Shown in pieces: positions 37,883 to 47,670 of a stretch of 64,000 nt of DNA. Within the stretch, counting starts at the first letter, position 1; every line of letters begins with the position of its first letter. Below the pieces are notes generated by a model. It made no database searches and had not been told where the DNA came from. It saw only the letters and a program-made list of their open reading frames with translations. The DNA is from Dyadobacter soli. Lineage in GTDB: Bacteria > Bacteroidota > Bacteroidia > Cytophagales > Spirosomataceae. Made by a program: the position numbers and the translations under genes. The stretch spans positions 62,001 through 126,000 of the forward strand of contig NZ_FNAN01000007.1 in NCBI RefSeq assembly GCF_900101885.1, written 5' to 3'.

Positions 37883-39685
37883 ATGAAAAACATTACCAGG
37901 CTTTTACCCGCCGGGGTTTGCTGCTTTGTAGTCGTTGCAGCACTATGGCTTCCCGTCGCCGTTTTACACGCGCAACCGCTTGCCGGCCCCATCTGCTCTA
38001 CTACGCCTCAACATCAGAAACTAGCCTTCTCCAAATCCCAAAGGCAAATTTTCGACGAGGCACAAAAACGATTGAAGGCCCACCTGGCCTCCGGCAAAGC
38101 CCAACGCACAGGCGCCGTCGACCAGGTTTACACCATCCCGGTGGTAGTACACATCCTCGAACCCATCGGATATTCCATCCTGACCGACTTGCAGGTCGAG
38201 GAAGGGATCGCGGAATTGAACAAGGCATTCAGGAACCAGCTCGTCGAATCCGACGGCGTGGATACGCAAATTCAGTTTAAACTGGCTGTCAGGTCGCCGC
38301 AATGCACGCCTACCACGGGAATCGACAGGATCCCCACCCACAGCCCGGAATACACGACAAATGGCGTTACCGGGCCCGGCGGTGCCGGGCTCCCCTATGA
38401 CCAGGTATATCCGATGGGCTATTGGAGCAACCTGGAATACTACAATGTATGGGTTGTGAATTACATGGACCAGGCTGCGGGATTCGCCGCATATCCAACC
38501 GGCGCCGCATCGACTATGGACGGCGTAATGATCATGGCGCCCTATTTTACCACCAAACTTCTAGCCCACGAGTTCGGGCACGGGATGTTTCTCGCGCATA
38601 CGTTCTCCCGGGGGATCGGCGAGGGCGAGCTTGACTACGTAGAATGCCCCCTGAATGACAACTGCGCGGCGCAGGGCGATAATATCTGCGATACGGAGCC
38701 TGTCAACCAAAGCGCCAACTACCTCTGCCCCGGCGATGCCAATCCGCTCAACCTGTGCAACAACAACACGCCTTACGGTAATGTGCTCAAAAACTACATG
38801 GGTTACAACACTTTCGCCTGCCAAACGCAGTTCACCAACGACCAGCGCACGCGGATGCGTGGTGCCATCGAAACGCTGCGGTCGGGGTTGATCAACAGCA
38901 AAGGACTGGACCCGGTCGTGATCGCGCAAAGCATTCCAAAAGGGACTTCGACAACCCTCAATGCGACCAACTGCAACGGCCTGATCCAATGGTACGACGC
39001 GCCGTCGGCAGGCAACCACCTTGCCGGAGGAAGCAGCTATACCACGCCGGTACTTCAAGAATCCAGGACCTATTACGTTTCGTGCCTCCGCGCCGACTGC
39101 CCGAGCGACGTACGCGTACCGGCCGTCGTGACTGTCGGGGCGCTACCGGTGACACTCGTCAGGTTCGGGGCGGAGCTTTTGGAACAGAACCAGGTGCTGC
39201 TTAGCTGGTCAACTTCGTTCGAGACAATGCATGATCATTTCGATGTAGAATCGGCCTACGACGCGAAGACATTCCGAACGGTGGGACAGGCGTGGGAACC
39301 GCTGCGGAAAACAGGCGGCATTTCTGAATATCAATTGACAGATACCCCCTCGCAAGCTGGTGAGCTAATTTACTACCGCCTGAAACAGGTCGATCGAGGC
39401 TCGAATGGTGCGGAAGGCAGCTTTGCCTATTCCAAAATCGTGCACGTCAGAATGCCCGGTACGCAACAAGTGACCATCAGCCCTAACCCTGCCGAGCAAA
39501 GCATTACCATCAGCGGCGTATCGCAAAACTGGGATGTGGAAGTGACGAATGCGGCCGGTGTGGTAGTGCAGCAGGTGAGAAACCAAAGCCTTATCGATTC
39601 AAAACAACTCCCTGCCGGGCTTTATGTGGTGAGGGTAACGACGGAAAGCGGGTATGTTCTTTCCAAAAAGATCATTAAAAAATAA
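37883..39685 (+). CDS. Secreted M43/pappalysin-like metalloprotease with T9SS sorting domain
   Basis: 600 aa. Signal peptide 1-30 (ending LHA), pro-region, then the metzincin catalytic domain with zinc ligands H229, H233 and H239 and catalytic E230, and a Met-turn NYMGY (304-308). The M43 consensus has Gly at the eighth position of the zinc motif; here it is F236. Many cysteines (about 258-315) match the disulfides of the family. An Ig-like Cys-containing module, a fibronectin-like module and a C-terminal sorting domain (PAGLYVVRVTT) follow. It lies downstream of the susCD terminator, so it has its own transcript. A link to peptide import by SusC/D is inference. Confidence 0.85.
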   Translation: MKNITRLLPAGVCCFVVVAALWLPVAVLHAQPLAGPICSTTPQHQKLAFSKSQRQIFDEAQKRLKAHLASGKAQRTGAVDQVYTIPVVVHILEPIGYSILTDLQVEEGIAELNKAFRNQLVESDGVDTQIQFKLAVRSPQCTPTTGIDRIPTHSPEYTTNGVTGPGGAGLPYDQVYPMGYWSNLEYYNVWVVNYMDQAAGFAAYPTGAASTMDGVMIMAPYFTTKLLAHEFGHGMFLAHTFSRGIGEGELDYVECPLNDNCAAQGDNICDTEPVNQSANYLCPGDANPLNLCNNNTPYGNVLKNYMGYNTFACQTQFTNDQRTRMRGAIETLRSGLINSKGLDPVVIAQSIPKGTSTTLNATNCNGLIQWYDAPSAGNHLAGGSSYTTPVLQESRTYYVSCLRADCPSDVRVPAVVTVGALPVTLVRFGAELLEQNQVLLSWSTSFETMHDHFDVESAYDAKTFRTVGQAWEPLRKTGGISEYQLTDTPSQAGELIYYRLKQVDRGSNGAEGSFAYSKIVHVRMPGTQQVTISPNPAEQSITISGVSQNWDVEVTNAAGVVVQQVRNQSLIDSKQLPAGLYVVRVTTESGYVLSKKIIKK

Positions 39686-39690
39686 GCCGA

Positions 39691-39730
39691 ATGTCGGCGG
39701 ATCATTTGGCTAAAAACGCTCCGCCGACAT
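39691..39730. terminator. Hairpin between convergent protease and epoxide hydrolase genes
   Basis: An 11-bp perfect stem (39691-39701 with 39720-39730) encloses an 18-nt loop. There is no T-run on the plus strand; the minus-strand continuation has a TTTTTT a few bases after the stem, so termination is more likely for the minus-strand gene. Confidence 0.55.
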
Positions 39731-39751
39731 CGCAGCTTAGTTTATTGATGG

Positions 39752-40954
39752 CTAACGGATGCTATAAAAGAAGCTCCGCAACTCGCTTGCGAATGCGTCC
39801 GGCACTTCCAGCGCTGCAAAGTGGCCGCCTTCCTCCATTTTCCGGAAGCTGACGACATTTACGAAACGTTCCGCCCATTCTTTCGGGAACTGTGCCTCCC
39901 GCGGGAACAAGGCCACACCCGCAGGCACATTGGATTTCTGCAACGGCTGGGCCCCGCTCCATTGCGCAATGGCATCGGCTTTGTACATCCGCATCGAGGT
40001 AGCGATGGTTTGGGTAGTCCAGTAAATCATGATGTTTGTCAGCAACGCATCCCGGCCGCCAAATGCCACTTCCAGGATTTCGGGAGCAGCGCCTGCATTA
40101 CCGAAGCTCAGTATCCAGGCCGCCAACCCGGTCGGCGAATCGTTCAGTCCGTAGGCGAGCGACTGCGGCTTGGTAGCGTGTACCATCGCATATGCGCCCT
40201 CGCTGTACCACCATTGCTGCACAAACTGCGCAAACTGCTGCTCCGCTTCGCTCATGGTAGCAGGGTCTTCCTGGCCCATCGGGTAGCCTACATCGGTGAA
40301 ATGCACGCCCGCTACCACGTCCGGATATTTGGACGCCAATGCTTTGGTAACATTCATACCCACATCGCCACCGGCTGCGTAAAATTTGGCGTAGCCCAGG
40401 TTATTGGTCATCAACTCCTTCCACAAATCGGCCACCGCCTCGCTGGTAACGGCCGTTTTACCCGAAAACCCGAAGCCCGGAATGGACGGGATCACGAGGT
40501 CGAAGCTCTGCTCGCCTTCGGTGAGGAGCGGGATGAGCTTGTGGAAGCGGTAGTAGCTGTCCGGCCAGCCGTGCGTCAGGATGAGCGGCTTCGAGTTATT
40601 ACCTTTTCCTTTAATGTATTGAAAATGAATCTTCACCCCATTCACATCGGCGATGTACTGGGGGTATTTGTTGAGTTCGGCTTCGTGCTTGCGCCAGTCG
40701 TAGCTGGTGAGCCAGTACTGTACCAGTTCTTTCAGATAAACCTCGCTGGTACCGAAGTGCCAGCCCGAGCCTTCCGCCTCTCCCGGCCAGCGGGTGTTCT
40801 GCAAACGGCTCTTTAAATCATCCAGTACTTGCTGCGAAACCGATACTTTAAATACCTCCATGTTTTTCATACTTGAGATTTTTTTGGTTTGTGAAAAAGC
40901 AATCATCGAACGCATTACGAGCGATGTAATTAAAAGAATGCGAAGTGTTTTCAT
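39752..40954 (-). CDS. Epoxide hydrolase (alpha/beta hydrolase, EHN domain)
   Basis: 400 aa. A signal-peptide-like start (1-21) suggests export, with Met30/Met32 as alternative cytoplasmic starts. An EHN domain (about 33-140, RLQNTRWPG) precedes the alpha/beta-hydrolase core with oxyanion motif HGWPDS (128-133), nucleophile D197 in GGDVG, and catalytic His in GGHFAALE near the C-terminus. Such enzymes open epoxides to diols; the fold matches microsomal/juvenile-hormone-type hydrolases. A minus-strand TACCTTTG lies at 40985-40978. The next gene upstream on the same strand is an AraC regulator. Confidence 0.88.
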   Translation of the reverse strand: MKTLRILLITSLVMRSMIAFSQTKKISSMKNMEVFKVSVSQQVLDDLKSRLQNTRWPGEAEGSGWHFGTSEVYLKELVQYWLTSYDWRKHEAELNKYPQYIADVNGVKIHFQYIKGKGNNSKPLILTHGWPDSYYRFHKLIPLLTEGEQSFDLVIPSIPGFGFSGKTAVTSEAVADLWKELMTNNLGYAKFYAAGGDVGMNVTKALASKYPDVVAGVHFTDVGYPMGQEDPATMSEAEQQFAQFVQQWWYSEGAYAMVHATKPQSLAYGLNDSPTGLAAWILSFGNAGAAPEILEVAFGGRDALLTNIMIYWTTQTIATSMRMYKADAIAQWSGAQPLQKSNVPAGVALFPREAQFPKEWAERFVNVVSFRKMEEGGHFAALEVPDAFASELRSFFYSIR

Positions 40955-40977
40955 GGCGTCCTGTTGTTTGAGTAAAA

Positions 40978-40985
40978 CAAAGGTA
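40978..40985 (-). promoter_or_regulatory. Putative -7 box for the epoxide hydrolase gene
   Basis: Reads TACCTTTG on the minus strand, an exact TAnnTTTG match 24 bp upstream of the start codon at 40954. No matching -33 TTG was found at 17-20 bp. Confidence 0.4.
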
Positions 40986-41052
40986 TCGCAATGAACCGGC
41001 GTGCTGGTAGGAAGGATTTCGGGAAAGATAGTAAAAAACTCCGCTGTACAAA

Positions 41053-41958
41053 TCAGCTTTTCCGATATTCGGTAGGCGTCGTATTGGTGAGCTTTTTGAA
41101 CGATTTATTGAAATGCGAAGCGTCTTCGAAGCCCAGCCAGTAGCATATTTCCTGGATCGACAGCGAGGTCTGTTTCAGCAAACTTTTAGCTTCCATCACC
41201 ACGTATTCGTCGATGAACGCCTTGGCAGGCTTACCAAGCTCGGCCTGCAAAACTTCACTCAGGTATTTGGGGGTAATGTGCAATTCGGTGGCGTAAAAAG
41301 CCACCTCCTTATGCTCGGGAAAATGCTCCGCCACCAGTTTCCTGAATGCCTGCGCGATCTTTTCGCGGTTGGAAATGGCATTGGTAACCCGGTTCGCACC
41401 ATCGCCTGAGGTGTTCGCCTGGGATTGCAAGCCATCGCGGCCGGTGTGAAACGACTCGGCCAGCATCAGCAGCGAATGCACAATCCCGGGCACGGCGCTT
41501 TTATCGTCCTTCAAGTCTTTCAGCAAACCGAACAATGCAGCCAGCTTTTTCGTCTGCTCATCGCTGAGCCGGAGCACGTGCCTGCCGCCGTGAAAGAAAA
41601 ACGGGAGCGAATGGAGAAACGAATTGTTTTGCAAGCCTTCCAGGAGCTCTTCCGTGAAATAAACCGTATCGTGCTCGGCGGTATAGTTGCCCGTCCATTG
41701 GCAAACCATTCCCGGCCCGACAGTGGTAAGACAGCCGGCTGTGACAAGGTAATCGGTGCTGCCGATCTTGAACACATCGCCCTCGCCCGTGTACGTAACG
41801 CCCAGGCCAAAAGTGAATGTGCGGAAAGGGAAATTTACGTGCGCGCTCTGGTAGGTGTGTCTGTCGGCCAGAAAGAAAGGAGCATTGAAACCGTGGGAAT
41901 TCTGATGTTTGAGAAACTCGTAGAGATTGAAAGACTTCAGATTGAATTTTTTCTGCAT
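41053..41958 (-). CDS. AraC-family transcriptional regulator
   Basis: 301 aa from the ATG at 41958 (a start 39 bp upstream is possible). The N-terminal part is a cupin-like ligand-binding domain (about 20-150); the C-terminus (about 205-301) has two helix-turn-helix motifs (ITPKYLSEVLQAELGKPA and SIQEICYWLGFEDASHFNKSF) typical of AraC proteins. It lies 98 bp upstream of the epoxide hydrolase gene on the same strand and may control it; this is inferred from position only. Confidence 0.88.
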   Translation of the reverse strand: MQKKFNLKSFNLYEFLKHQNSHGFNAPFFLADRHTYQSAHVNFPFRTFTFGLGVTYTGEGDVFKIGSTDYLVTAGCLTTVGPGMVCQWTGNYTAEHDTVYFTEELLEGLQNNSFLHSLPFFFHGGRHVLRLSDEQTKKLAALFGLLKDLKDDKSAVPGIVHSLLMLAESFHTGRDGLQSQANTSGDGANRVTNAISNREKIAQAFRKLVAEHFPEHKEVAFYATELHITPKYLSEVLQAELGKPAKAFIDEYVVMEAKSLLKQTSLSIQEICYWLGFEDASHFNKSFKKLTNTTPTEYRKS

Positions 41959-42026
41959 AATACGCTGGCTTCTACATGGCTTGTTGACGGCGGGCAATGA
42001 CTAACCCGCCGCCAAAATAGCGAAAA

Positions 42027-45000
42027 TTACCGCTTGATCACCTTATAGTGCCGCATATTGCCTTTGTACTGATTGGAAAGAATAAATACGCCTGCCGGTA
42101 ACGCTGAAATATCCAGCTCTTTCAAAGTGCCGGGGGTGGAAATGTAACGCCTCACGACACCCTTCGAATCGGTGATCCGCAGCGTTTCATACACCAACGG
42201 CGTGTCGAACACGATCTTGTCCCGGTCTGCGGGATTGGGATAAATTACCCGTTCCGGAATAGGGTTTTGGGCATCGGCCACCATCGCTACTCGCGTCGGT
42301 ACGGTCAGGATGTCGGGGCTCAATGTAATGTCCATATCAAAGTAAAGGTCCGAACTCGTAGCGCTGGTCTGATGCAATTCTACCGCAATGGTGTTTCTGC
42401 CTAACCTGAAAAAGCTGCCGTCATTGGGCACGACAACCGTTTGCCACGCATATTCCGGACTGGCATTGCTGGCGAAGGTATTAAAAGTGACAGGCTCGTT
42501 ACCCATGTTAGGGTCCCGTGGGGTCAGCTCTTTCCCATTGATGTAAATCACGATCCCATCGTCTCTTTTGTAATTGATAATGACCGATTTATGGTAAGCC
42601 ATCTGCTGCGATGAAATCCGAATTAACCTTCGGAAATACGTCGTCGTCCAACGGGTTGCACACGGGGTGGTAAGGCAACCCTCGCGCAGGCCGGAATTGT
42701 GAAACCGGTACTCGTAGCAATCCAGTTCTGCCTGGCAGGCGGGGATAAACACTCTTTCCCCATCTTCACGGTTCGGCGAATAACCGAAAGGCGCCGGGCC
42801 GGTTGGCCAGTTTGCATCGTGGTCATAGTTGGGCGGATCTTCCTCGTTGACCTCGTCGGGGTCCTGGCCGCCTTTCCAGTTAAATATACCATTGTCGGGA
42901 GGAACCATCCCTCTTGCAAAAAAGCTCCAGACACTGCCCGCATGCAGCAACACCACGGTACCGCGGGGATTATGATTATAAACCTGCCCGCCAATGCCGC
43001 CTCCGCCATTCAGCCGCCCCACGACGAATTCCCCCGAATAGAATGGATAAAATTTAAGGGGGTAAAAGAATACTTCGGGCTGGTTGAACCCGAACCGCCA
43101 CTTGTATTCAAGCGGCGTTGCCTGCTGAAAGGCAAGATCCGTCTGTTTCACATCATACAGCCAGATACCGTCCTTGTTAAAATCGGCAGCGGCTTTGATG
43201 GTATTATGGACCCCGCTAAGCGGATCCACGTTATAGTTGGTTGATAAACTGTTGATTTTGAAAAATCGCAGACTGTAATGCCAAATGCTCTCATAGGTGC
43301 TATCCGTGTACTGCAAGTAAGAAAGGTCCGAGTCTTTGTAATAATGCCGCACCGTCACCTGCTGCTTTCCCGTAAGCTCCGGATTGGGTTTCACGGCCCA
43401 GTAACGGTTCATCACCCGCCAGTTGGAGCTGAACGACCGGGGCCTTTCCGAACGTACATAGTTGGTGCCCGGCCCGAGCGCGCCTACCTGCGTCCTGCCC
43501 CATTTCCCGCCCAGCTTCACTTCAAAAGGAGGTACGCCCGCTTTGCCGATATTCAGATCGTGCTTGTTGATCGAAAGCAGCAGTTTGCCCTTGCCATCGA
43601 CATAATGCGTGAAATTGCCGGCACCGGGTTGCGCATCGGTACATTCGCAGACAGCAGTGCGCGTGCTGTCGTCGGTATCCGGCACGGTGAACCCGTCCAG
43701 GTCTTTGAAAATCGTAAACTGATCGACCAACTGCTTCTTAGCACTGATAAACTTCGCGGTCAGCCGCTTGTTTTCGACCTCGATGTACATCGAGCCGCCC
43801 GACGACAATGCAGAGGCCGTCATAATCCTGCTCACCAGCCCGGGATTTTTGACATTACTGGCGAAAGTCGGCTCGCCCTTTCGGCCGCCAGCCCCATTCA
43901 CAACATATATTATACCTTCATTTTTCGTCGCCGCGCTGTTTTTGTAGTAAAAGCAGGAATTGGCTGAACCGTCGTAACGTCCGGTGCTCTGCGCATTGCT
44001 GCCCAGTGCCGGGTTGTGGGTAGCCATGACGAAATTGGTGGAAGTCGTAAAATGGTCGCGCATGAGGCGGGAGCGCTCGTACCCGTGGCTGTGCCCTGCC
44101 AGCACAAGATCCACCTTGTAAGCATCCAGAATGGGAACCAGGTTATTGCGGATCTGGATCAGGTCGCGCTCCGTATCGGAATTATGCGAACCGCCGCTGA
44201 ATGGCGGAATATGCGTAAATACGATCACCCAGTTGATGTCCGGATTGGCATTGGCCCTGGCGAGGTCTTTCTTCAACCACTCCGACTGCAATCCATTAGG
44301 TGCCAGGATTTTCGTATGGTCGTCTCCCAGCTTTTCAAATCCATAGGTATCGAGACTGATGAAATGGATATTGCCATAATCAAAAGAATAATATGCCTCG
44401 GTCATCGACGGCTCTCCCCCTCCTTCCCCATTCGTAAAATTGTTGACGACCTCATAATAATGAATGTTCTTATTGGCCCGCACCCGGTATAGCGACGCGC
44501 TGTCGACGGTTCCATCGAAGTAATCGTGATTGCCCGGTGTGGCGTAAAAGGGCGTCTGCCGGAACATGAAATCGTACCGCGCCTTGGTTTTATTGAATAT
44601 ATGCTCCTGGTACTGATCCTTTTTGCCTTGCTCATAGGCATTATCGCCCAGCCAAAGCCAAAGATCCATCGGGCCCGTTTTGTTAACAGTCATATAATCC
44701 TTCCATGAATCGACTACGCTGTCCTGACGATTCGCCGTGGCTGGAAACGGGGGCGTGTAGCCAAAATCGCCCAACACCCACATTTTCACTTTCTTTTTTG
44801 TACCCGGCAGCGGCGGCGTTTTAAAAAAGTGATCGGGTGTTTTTTCGAGGATCACAGGGAATGCAGGAGGTGCCCAGGCCCCGATGTAATACCGGTATTG
44901 CTGGTCGGGTTTCAGGCCGGTGAGCGTGATGATATGCTCCGTGGTCGCTGTTGGCTCCTCCACCATAGGCGCCCCATTATCAAGCAATTCAAACTCCGGT

Positions 45001-45206
45001 TCGGGGGTATAAACGATCCGCCCGAGGTTCGGCAGATCAGTCTGCCAGCGGATAGTCACAGAAGCACTTGTAGCAAACTCATTCACTTTTTTAGCATACG
45101 CCATTTGCAGATACGGGCCCCGGGTTATCTTGGGCGTCTGGGCGACAGACTCCGAAAATAACAACAGGCAAAATGAGAGCACTGATAGAATCGGTCTCAT
45201 AAGCAT
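42027..45206 (-). CDS. Secreted purple acid phosphatase-like metallophosphoesterase with T9SS domain
   Basis: 1059 aa. A signal peptide (1-22) leads into a fibronectin-like domain (about 28-130) and a metallophosphoesterase domain with all metal motifs: GDFGY (146-150), GDNAY (187-191), GNHD (225-228), TH (331-332) and GHSHGYER (371-378), the last being characteristic of purple acid phosphatases. The rest is a long beta-rich region of unknown fold and a C-terminal sorting domain (IYPNPADRDKI, LPAGVFILS). It probably hydrolyses phosphate esters outside the cell. The length is far above the usual 400-500 aa because of the C-terminal extension. No operon partners are evident. Confidence 0.88.
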   Translation of the reverse strand: MLMRPILSVLSFCLLLFSESVAQTPKITRGPYLQMAYAKKVNEFATSASVTIRWQTDLPNLGRIVYTPEPEFELLDNGAPMVEEPTATTEHIITLTGLKPDQQYRYYIGAWAPPAFPVILEKTPDHFFKTPPLPGTKKKVKMWVLGDFGYTPPFPATANRQDSVVDSWKDYMTVNKTGPMDLWLWLGDNAYEQGKKDQYQEHIFNKTKARYDFMFRQTPFYATPGNHDYFDGTVDSASLYRVRANKNIHYYEVVNNFTNGEGGGEPSMTEAYYSFDYGNIHFISLDTYGFEKLGDDHTKILAPNGLQSEWLKKDLARANANPDINWVIVFTHIPPFSGGSHNSDTERDLIQIRNNLVPILDAYKVDLVLAGHSHGYERSRLMRDHFTTSTNFVMATHNPALGSNAQSTGRYDGSANSCFYYKNSAATKNEGIIYVVNGAGGRKGEPTFASNVKNPGLVSRIMTASALSSGGSMYIEVENKRLTAKFISAKKQLVDQFTIFKDLDGFTVPDTDDSTRTAVCECTDAQPGAGNFTHYVDGKGKLLLSINKHDLNIGKAGVPPFEVKLGGKWGRTQVGALGPGTNYVRSERPRSFSSNWRVMNRYWAVKPNPELTGKQQVTVRHYYKDSDLSYLQYTDSTYESIWHYSLRFFKINSLSTNYNVDPLSGVHNTIKAAADFNKDGIWLYDVKQTDLAFQQATPLEYKWRFGFNQPEVFFYPLKFYPFYSGEFVVGRLNGGGGIGGQVYNHNPRGTVVLLHAGSVWSFFARGMVPPDNGIFNWKGGQDPDEVNEEDPPNYDHDANWPTGPAPFGYSPNREDGERVFIPACQAELDCYEYRFHNSGLREGCLTTPCATRWTTTYFRRLIRISSQQMAYHKSVIINYKRDDGIVIYINGKELTPRDPNMGNEPVTFNTFASNASPEYAWQTVVVPNDGSFFRLGRNTIAVELHQTSATSSDLYFDMDITLSPDILTVPTRVAMVADAQNPIPERVIYPNPADRDKIVFDTPLVYETLRITDSKGVVRRYISTPGTLKELDISALPAGVFILSNQYKGNMRHYKVIKR

Positions 45207-45466
45207 CAGGATTTAAAGATGGAAGAAGAGGGACTGCGATGCGCAATTAATTGTATATAAAAATTGCTATTTATTCTTTATATATCCAAATTAAAATCGA
45301 TATATTTACTCATATTAGACCCTAATTATCAGACAGTTACATCTGTCTTCGATACAGCCTCTATCCCGTACTCGCTCCCGTTCCCTGTCGGCAAGCGAGG
45401 TGGTAAACCCTGGTGTTTGCCCATGCGTTTCGAAACGTTTGAAACTCTCCACTCTCCCCCGTATTC

Positions 45467-46042
45467 ATGATGAAAACAATACCGCTCCCCAGCAAAATTT
45501 GCCTTTGGATAATCCTTTTAACTGCTACGATACTGGCCTGCAAAGGCCCGGATGGCGACGTCGGTCCCGCTGGTCCGCAGGGCCCGCAAGGAACAGCCGG
45601 CCAAAACGGCGCACAAGGCCCCGCAGGCCCCAAAGGCGTGGCTAACCTCATCGTATCGCCCTGGGTGAAAGTGCCCAATACGGCCTGGCAGCGCGAAGAT
45701 TCCGCCTATTTCAGGGTAATGCGCCAGGACAGCATCATCACCCAGGCAATCCTCGACAGCGCATTGGTGATGGCATACTACCGCAATGAAGGCCGGTCGA
45801 ATGTGGTGTTTTCATTGCCGGCTTCCAATGAAGAGCTCACACTGGGCTTTTTTATGCAAATAGAAAACCAGGTAGGAAGTATAAATTTCGACGTGACCTA
45901 TTTCAAGCCCAGGCCTATACCCATCGACTTCGACCTCGAATTTCGCTGGATAATCATCCCCGCCGATGCCCGTGGGCGCATGAATGCGGCTGATATGAAG
46001 GACTATGTGCTCATGCAACAGCAATTGGGCCTGACTGACTAG
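45467..46042 (+). CDS. Lipoprotein with collagen-like Gly-X-Y stalk
   Basis: 191 aa. The lipobox ILAC puts the lipidated Cys at 25. Directly after it, residues 27-57 are ten uninterrupted Gly-X-Y triplets rich in Pro and Gln, as in bacterial collagen-like proteins. The C-terminal 130 residues form a predicted beta-rich domain I cannot assign. The design is a membrane-anchored, probably trimeric, rod-like stalk presenting a small head. Bacterial collagen lacks hydroxyproline but can form triple helices. Its promoter was not identified. It converges on the DHFR-family gene. Confidence 0.85.
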   Translation: MMKTIPLPSKICLWIILLTATILACKGPDGDVGPAGPQGPQGTAGQNGAQGPAGPKGVANLIVSPWVKVPNTAWQREDSAYFRVMRQDSIITQAILDSALVMAYYRNEGRSNVVFSLPASNEELTLGFFMQIENQVGSINFDVTYFKPRPIPIDFDLEFRWIIIPADARGRMNAADMKDYVLMQQQLGLTD

Positions 46043-46072
46043 CCAGGCCCGTGCGGATGTCACTATACGTAG

Positions 46073-46681
46073 CTAAAATGGCTCCACGTTTCCAGTTGGA
46101 ATCGGACCGGCCGGGCGGTAGGTGTTGATGATCATGCCCGTGGAAGTGATCTTCGTATCCACGAGTGCAAGCCCGCCAGCGGGAACGCCGTTTTCGAACA
46201 ATCGCTTGCCCTCGCCGAGCACCACCGGGGCTATCCAGAGGCGGTGCTCGTCGACGAGGCCGGCGGAGATGAGCGTTTGCAGCAGATTCCCGCTGCCCCA
46301 GATATGGATATCCGGCCCCTCCGCCGCTCTCAGCTGACCTACTTCCTCGACCACATCGCGAATGACTTCCGAATTATGCCAATCGAGCTGGTCGAGCGTG
46401 CACGTGGCGATGTACTTCTTTGCCTTATTAAATGCTTTGCCTATCGGGTTTTCATCGTGGAGCGGCCAGTAGGAAGCGAAAATATCGTACGTCTTGCGGC
46501 CCAGGAGTATTTCAAAATCGCTGGAAATGGTTTCGGTAACGACCTCGTTGAGCTTATCGTCCCCGTAATGCATAAACCATCCGCCGTGTTTAAAACCATT
46601 GGCCTGGTCCTCTTCCGGCCCTCCGGGCGCCTGCATGACGCCGTCAACTGAAAGTTGGGTAATTGCGATGATCCTTCCCAT
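46073..46681 (-). CDS. Dihydrofolate reductase-family protein (RibD C-terminal type)
   Basis: 202 aa from the ATG at 46681. The start MGRIIAITQLSVDGV, then FEILLGRKTYDIFASYWP and the final GPDIHIWGSGNLLQTL, LVDEHRLWIAPVVLGEG are the landmarks of the small RibD_C/YyaP-YwjB proteins. These NADPH-binding proteins are often of unknown function. A minus-strand TAATTTTG (46732-46725) may be its -7 box. It stands alone between a lipoprotein gene and an AraC gene. Confidence 0.85.
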   Translation of the reverse strand: MGRIIAITQLSVDGVMQAPGGPEEDQANGFKHGGWFMHYGDDKLNEVVTETISSDFEILLGRKTYDIFASYWPLHDENPIGKAFNKAKKYIATCTLDQLDWHNSEVIRDVVEEVGQLRAAEGPDIHIWGSGNLLQTLISAGLVDEHRLWIAPVVLGEGKRLFENGVPAGGLALVDTKITSTGMIINTYRPAGPIPTGNVEPF

Positions 46682-46819
46682 GTTTGTCGTGTTTTTTGTT
46701 TGGTAAAGTGTTGATTTGACCAAACAAAATTACACGGCCATTCCCTTTGAATGCGGGTGCAAAGGTGCCAAAAGAAGGGGGTAATCGCGTAATGATACAG
46801 TTTGCGCGACCGTGCCTGG

Positions 46820-47632
46820 CTACAACAGCCATTCGGTAGGCGCTTTGCCGAACCGCTTCTTAAATGAATGCGAGAAATGCGAAAGGCTTTCGAAACCGAG
46901 ATCGAGGTAGATCGCCGACGGCTTTTTGTTCCGGCTTTCAATGAGGTGCCGGGCTTCGGCAAGCCGTCGTTCTTGCAGCCAATGCCTGGGAGCCATTCCG
47001 AATATCCGCTGAAAATCACGTTTGAAACCGGCCAGGCTCCGTCCCGTGAGCCGCGCGAATTTTTCGACCGGGATATTGTAGTGAAAATTGCTGTGCATAA
47101 ACTTTTCCAGATCCATTTTGTAAGGCTCCGAAAAATCGAACAGCATTTCTTCCAGTTCCGGCATCGCGTGCATCAGCAAATGCACCGCTTCTTTCACTTT
47201 GAGGATGCCGAGGCGCTCAGTAATGGCTTCGTCGGGATTGCGCACATACGGGACCACCGATTGAAAAAAAGCACGCAGGAAATCGTTTACCGGCACAAGT
47301 ACATTCTGAGGCCCGGAATATTTATGTCCCGTTTCGACCTGTTCTTCGAGCGCAATGGTCCGCAGCAAGTCCTCGTGCAGGGAAATGACGATGGTTTGAT
47401 AATCCTCGCCGTCAAGGGGCGTTTTGGTAATCTCGCCTAACTGGTTTTTCTGGATCAGCAGCATTTCCCCCGCTCCCATGGAGATCTTTTCCGTGGCCGT
47501 TTCCAGTGAAAAACGGCCCGAAACCTGCAATACGAGCGTATTGTGTTCCAGAAATGCCACCTTATCCTTCCGCTGCCGGGACAGGTAAGAGTAGAAAATA
47601 ACGCCGGGAAGTATTTCTGTTGGATTCGTCAC
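46820..47632 (-). CDS. AraC-family transcriptional regulator
   Basis: 270 aa. The N-terminal part is a beta-rich AraC sensor domain (about 10-130). The C-terminal HTH pair covers about 170-270, with NIPVEKFARLTGRSLAGFKRDF and AIYLDLGFESLSHFSHSFKKRFG. It starts 38 bp downstream of the aldo/keto reductase gene on the same strand; they may be co-transcribed and regulate each other. The inducer is unknown. Confidence 0.88.
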   Translation of the reverse strand: MTNPTEILPGVIFYSYLSRQRKDKVAFLEHNTLVLQVSGRFSLETATEKISMGAGEMLLIQKNQLGEITKTPLDGEDYQTIVISLHEDLLRTIALEEQVETGHKYSGPQNVLVPVNDFLRAFFQSVVPYVRNPDEAITERLGILKVKEAVHLLMHAMPELEEMLFDFSEPYKMDLEKFMHSNFHYNIPVEKFARLTGRSLAGFKRDFQRIFGMAPRHWLQERRLAEARHLIESRNKKPSAIYLDLGFESLSHFSHSFKKRFGKAPTEWLL

Positions 47633-47670
47633 GCGGTAAAGATATTAAAAAGCGGGGTTCGAAACGCCCG

